The notes below the pieces were generated by a model. The model saw only the letters and a list, made by a program, of their open reading frames with translations. It searched no databases and was not told where the DNA came from. DNA of 14,764 nt from an uncultured Collinsella sp. Its GTDB lineage: Bacteria; Actinomycetota; Coriobacteriia; Coriobacteriales; Coriobacteriaceae. Position 1 is the first letter of the stretch. The number at the start of each line of letters is the position of its first letter. The translations under genes and the position numbers were made by a program. The stretch is from NCBI GenBank assembly GCA_900543845.1, contig UQTD01000051.1, forward strand, positions 1 through 14,764, in the 5' to 3' direction. This document shows positions 12,478 through 14,764 of this stretch, piece after piece.

Positions 12478-13908
12478 ATGGCTCTTTGGGGCGGTCGTTT
12501 TGAGGCGGGCGTGGCTGAGGTCACGCAGGAGTTTGGCGCGTCGCTGCCGGTCGACAAACATCTCTATAAGCAGGATATCGCCGGCTCTAAGGCGCATGCC
12601 AAGATGCTGGCGGCTCAGGGCATCATCAGTGCCGAGGACGAGCAGGCGATTGCCGAGGGCCTGACCGGAATCGAACAGGATATCGATGCCGGCAACTTCA
12701 CCTTCGACATCAACGACGAGGACATTCATATGTCCATCGAGAGCGAGCTGACGCGTCGCATCGGCGAGGCTGGCAAGCGCTTGCATACCGGACGTTCGCG
12801 CAACGACCAGGTGGCGACCGATACGCGCCTGGGCGTCAAGGCGCTGGCCAAGGAGCTCATGGAGGCCAATCTTGAGCTGCGCCACGTGCTGGTGGATGCG
12901 GCCAAGAAGTACGACAAGGTGATTCTGACGGGCTACACGCACATGCAGCACGCTCAGCCCGTGCTGCTGTCGCATCATCTGCTGGCGTATTCCTGGATGT
13001 TCGCGCGCGACTTTACGCGCCTGAAGGCCGCCTTTGATGCCGCCGACAACTGCCCGCTGGGTGCTGCCGCGCTTGCCGGTACGAGCTATCCGCTCGATCG
13101 CCAGATGACGGCTGCTGAACTTGGCTTTGCGGGCGTGATTCCCAACTCGCTCGATGCGGTTTCCGACCGTGATTTCCTGCTCGATCTGCATTACGCCGGC
13201 TCCGTCATGGCGATGCACCTGTCGCGTCTTTCCGAGGAGATCGTGCTGTGGTCGAGCTCCGAATTTGGCTTTATCACGCTCTCAGACTCCTACTCCACCG
13301 GCTCGTCCATCATGCCGCAGAAGAAGAACCCCGACTTTGCCGAGCTTATCCGCGGCAAGAGTGGCCGAGTCTATGGCAACCTGGTGCAGCTGCTCGTGAC
13401 CATGAAGGGCCTGCCGCTTGCTTATAACAAGGACTTGCAGGAGGACAAGGAGGGCGCGCTCGATACCGCTCACACGCTCATGCAGTGCCTGTCCGTTATG
13501 GCCGGTATGATTTCGACTTGGACCGTCAACGAGGATGCCATGGCGCGCGAGTGCGGCGTGGGGCACCTTGCCGCTACCGATGTTGCCGATTACCTGGCCA
13601 AGCGTGGCCTGCCGTTCCGCGAGGCACATGCCGTGGTGGGCCATCTGGTCCTGATGTGCGAGAAGCGCGGCTGTAATCTTGAGGACCTGCCGTTTGAGGT
13701 GTTCCAGGAGGCAAGCCCGCTCTTTGAGCGCGACATTACCGAGGCGCTCGACATCCCGTCGATTGTCGCCGCGCGCACGACCGAGGGTGGCACCGCCCCT
13801 GCCGCCGTTGCCGTGCAGCTGCAGCGTGCCGAGGCACAGCTCGTGGCCGACGAAGGCGTGTTTGGATCGCTAACCAAGGTCGTCGAGATGGGTCGCGGGG
13901 CAAAGTAG
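12478..13908 (+). CDS. argH: Argininosuccinate lyase
   Basis: The 476-residue enzyme splits argininosuccinate to arginine and fumarate, the last step of the pathway, as a cytoplasmic tetramer. It shows the N-terminal LWGGRFEAG, HTGRSRNDQVATD (about 102-114), GYTHMQHAQP, and the superfamily signature GSSIMPQKKNPD (about 275-286) with the flexible catalytic serine loop. Length is normal. ATG 12478 has AAAGGAG eight bases upstream; the frame upstream to 12403 lacks family support. It follows a small frame of unknown role, and a strong terminator separates it from argG, so the two arginine genes are probably not one simple operon although adjacent and in the same direction. A perfect terminator follows. 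I see no leader peptide like that of argG directly before it. Confidence 0.98.
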   Translation: MALWGGRFEAGVAEVTQEFGASLPVDKHLYKQDIAGSKAHAKMLAAQGIISAEDEQAIAEGLTGIEQDIDAGNFTFDINDEDIHMSIESELTRRIGEAGKRLHTGRSRNDQVATDTRLGVKALAKELMEANLELRHVLVDAAKKYDKVILTGYTHMQHAQPVLLSHHLLAYSWMFARDFTRLKAAFDAADNCPLGAAALAGTSYPLDRQMTAAELGFAGVIPNSLDAVSDRDFLLDLHYAGSVMAMHLSRLSEEIVLWSSSEFGFITLSDSYSTGSSIMPQKKNPDFAELIRGKSGRVYGNLVQLLVTMKGLPLAYNKDLQEDKEGALDTAHTLMQCLSVMAGMISTWTVNEDAMARECGVGHLAATDVADYLAKRGLPFREAHAVVGHLVLMCEKRGCNLEDLPFEVFQEASPLFERDITEALDIPSIVAARTTEGGTAPAAVAVQLQRAEAQLVADEGVFGSLTKVVEMGRGAK

Positions 13909-13958
13909 AGGTTTGGCTGAAGACGTATTGTCCATTTATTGATAAATCGTTTTCGCTT

Positions 13959-13992
13959 TACGGGCGCCTACTGATGTAGGCGCCCGTATTTT
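13959..13992 (+). terminator. Terminator after argH
   Basis: TACGGGCGCCTAC (13959-13971) pairs perfectly with GTAGGCGCCCGTA (13976-13988) around TGAT and is followed by TTTT. It lies 50 bases after the argH stop. Confidence 0.92.
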
Positions 13993-14200
13993 GTTGCTAT
14001 GGGGGAGGGGCTTGTCGAGAACTTCTGTAGGACCTTCGGGCAGGTTGTGAAGGGGATACGTTCGCGGGCGGCAACCGACCGCCTGCTCTGTTCGATGTGG
14101 TTGATGAGCGGTCGGATGGTACTCTAATCGGGCTTCGAAACAGAAGTGACACATATGGAGCGCTTTAATAAATTGCAGCGTTTCAATAAACAGCTTTTTG
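13993..14200. other. Gene-free stretch with nested inverted repeats; possible structured RNA
   Basis: I see no credible gene between the argH terminator and the ndk promoter. The stretch holds ACTTCTGT (14021-14028) and ACAGAAGT (14140-14147), perfect complements, enclosing CCGACCGC (14075-14082) and GCGGTCGG (14108-14115), also perfect, and a small ACCT/AGGT hairpin around 14032-14045. Together they could fold as a multi-branched RNA of about 127 bases. No promoter for such an RNA is clear. Short frames here lack ribosome binding sites. Confidence 0.3.
14160..14190. repeat. Direct repeat upstream of the ndk promoter
   Basis: GCGCTTTAATAAA (14160-14172) and GCGTTTCAATAAA (14178-14190) match at 11 of 13 positions, with start points 18 bp apart, ending 10 bases before the proposed -35. 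The place suits an activator or repressor site. Confidence 0.4.
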
Positions 14201-14229
14201 TTTAACTGCAGCTAAAACTCTGTTACGAT
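14201..14229 (+). promoter_or_regulatory. Candidate ndk promoter
   Basis: TTTAAC (14201-14206) and TACGAT (14224-14229) are 17 bp apart, and TGT before the -10 makes it an extended -10. Transcription would start near 14236, leaving a leader of about 57 bases. Confidence 0.6.
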
Positions 14230-14292
14230 GCAGTCCAGGCGGGTGCCGGAATGGGACTTGGGCACGCGCGAACCTACTTGAAAGGCTACCTT

Positions 14293-14697
14293 ATGGCTAT
14301 CGAGAAGACCTTCATCATGATTAAGCCCGACGCCGTGCGCGATCGCAAGATCGGCGAGATTGTTGCTCGCATTGAGCGCAGCGGCCTTGTCATCGAGCGC
14401 ATGGAGATGACCACGCTCGAGCGCGCTACCGTCGAGGAGCACTACGCCCATCTGGCCGACAAGCCCTTCTTTGGCGGTCTCTGCGACTTTATGACGAGCG
14501 GTCCGGTCGTCAAGATGGTCGTTTCCGGTCTCTCCGCTGTTGCTAAGATGCGCACCCTTATGGGCGCTACCAACCCGCTTGATGCTGCCCCCGGCACCAT
14601 TCGCGGCGACTTCGCTGTCGATGTCAACGCCAACGTGATCCACGGCTCCGACTGCCTGGAGAACGCCGAGATCGAGATCAAGCGCTTCTTTGGCTAA
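14293..14697 (+). CDS. ndk: Nucleoside diphosphate kinase
   Basis: The 134-residue enzyme moves the terminal phosphate from ATP to other nucleoside diphosphates through a phosphohistidine, keeping (d)NTP pools balanced. It begins with the family's EKTFIMIKPDAV, carries GLVIERMEM and the PGTIRGDFA segment, and has the active-site motif NVIHGSD with the catalytic His at about 117. Length is normal for a bacterial Ndk. ATG 14293 has GAAAGG about seven bases upstream; the in-frame ATG at 14251 adds 14 residues with no family match and lies close to the transcription start. It appears to be a single gene with its own promoter, ended by a terminator at the window edge. Confidence 0.98.
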   Translation: MAIEKTFIMIKPDAVRDRKIGEIVARIERSGLVIERMEMTTLERATVEEHYAHLADKPFFGGLCDFMTSGPVVKMVVSGLSAVAKMRTLMGATNPLDAAPGTIRGDFAVDVNANVIHGSDCLENAEIEIKRFFG

Positions 14698-14736
14698 ACC
14701 AGCTTTGACTCCTTAAAGCTGTTAGCGTGTGGCTTT

Positions 14737-14764
14737 GGCGCCGCGGAATTCCATCCGCGGCGCC
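14737..14764 (+). terminator. Terminator after ndk, cut by window end
   Basis: GGCGCCGCGG (14737-14746) pairs perfectly with CCGCGGCGCC (14755-14764) around AATTCCAT. The T tract, if present, is outside the window. A smaller hairpin, CAGCTTT/AAAGCTG (14700-14706 and 14715-14721), precedes it. Confidence 0.75.

Noticed and set aside
13936..14154. 72-residue minus-strand frame between argH and ndk
   Set aside because: It overlaps the argH terminator, has no clear ribosome binding site and no recognisable composition or family.
14155..14205. 16-codon frame with a repeated RFNK peptide upstream of ndk
   Set aside because: Its upstream sequence is a weak ribosome binding site and its stop overlaps the ndk -35; the repeat is better taken as a DNA site.

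Overview
This is a GC-rich bacterial chromosome segment. The gene set, short ThiC, codon bias toward G/C-ending codons and AAGGAG-type ribosome binding sites suggest an actinobacterial gut anaerobe of the Coriobacteriia, probably Collinsella or a close relative. The genus is an inference from recalled family resemblance, not from a search.

Layout. 1-608 holds the tail of a lysin-like wall-binding protein with three Trp-containing repeats and a translationally coupled 33-residue membrane peptide, closed by a strong terminator; it looks like the edge of a prophage or its remnant. 769-3112 (minus) carries thiD and thiC; thiC has a canonical TPP riboswitch whose 3' end merges with its ribosome binding site. 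A small anchored protein of unknown function diverges from thiC (3284-3799). 3840-6150 (minus) carries yaaA and an M18 aminopeptidase, with a long imperfect palindrome between them. polA (6317-9067, plus) diverges from the peptidase and converges on a Cof-type HAD phosphatase (9345-10172, minus); the gap holds the polA terminator and a perfect 33-bp inverted repeat. 10338-13908 is an arginine region: promoter, short peptide ORF and attenuator-like leader, argG, an unrecognised 56-residue ORF, and argH. The window ends with ndk (14293-14697) and a terminator cut by the window edge.

Function. ThiC makes the thiamine pyrimidine and ThiD phosphorylates it, with TPP feedback through the riboswitch. 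ArgG and ArgH are the last two steps of arginine synthesis.

Most notable signal. Upstream of argG is an unannotated 24-codon ORF with an excellent ribosome binding site; six of its last ten codons are arginine, and it ends with three CGA codons directly before the stop. The RNA after it can form mutually exclusive helices, the last a hairpin followed directly by five T. This is the architecture of ribosome-mediated arginine attenuation. Other points are the 33-bp perfect inverted repeat at 9204-9333, the 56-residue ORF between argG and argH, and a possible structured RNA upstream of ndk. All pairings and counts were made by eye.
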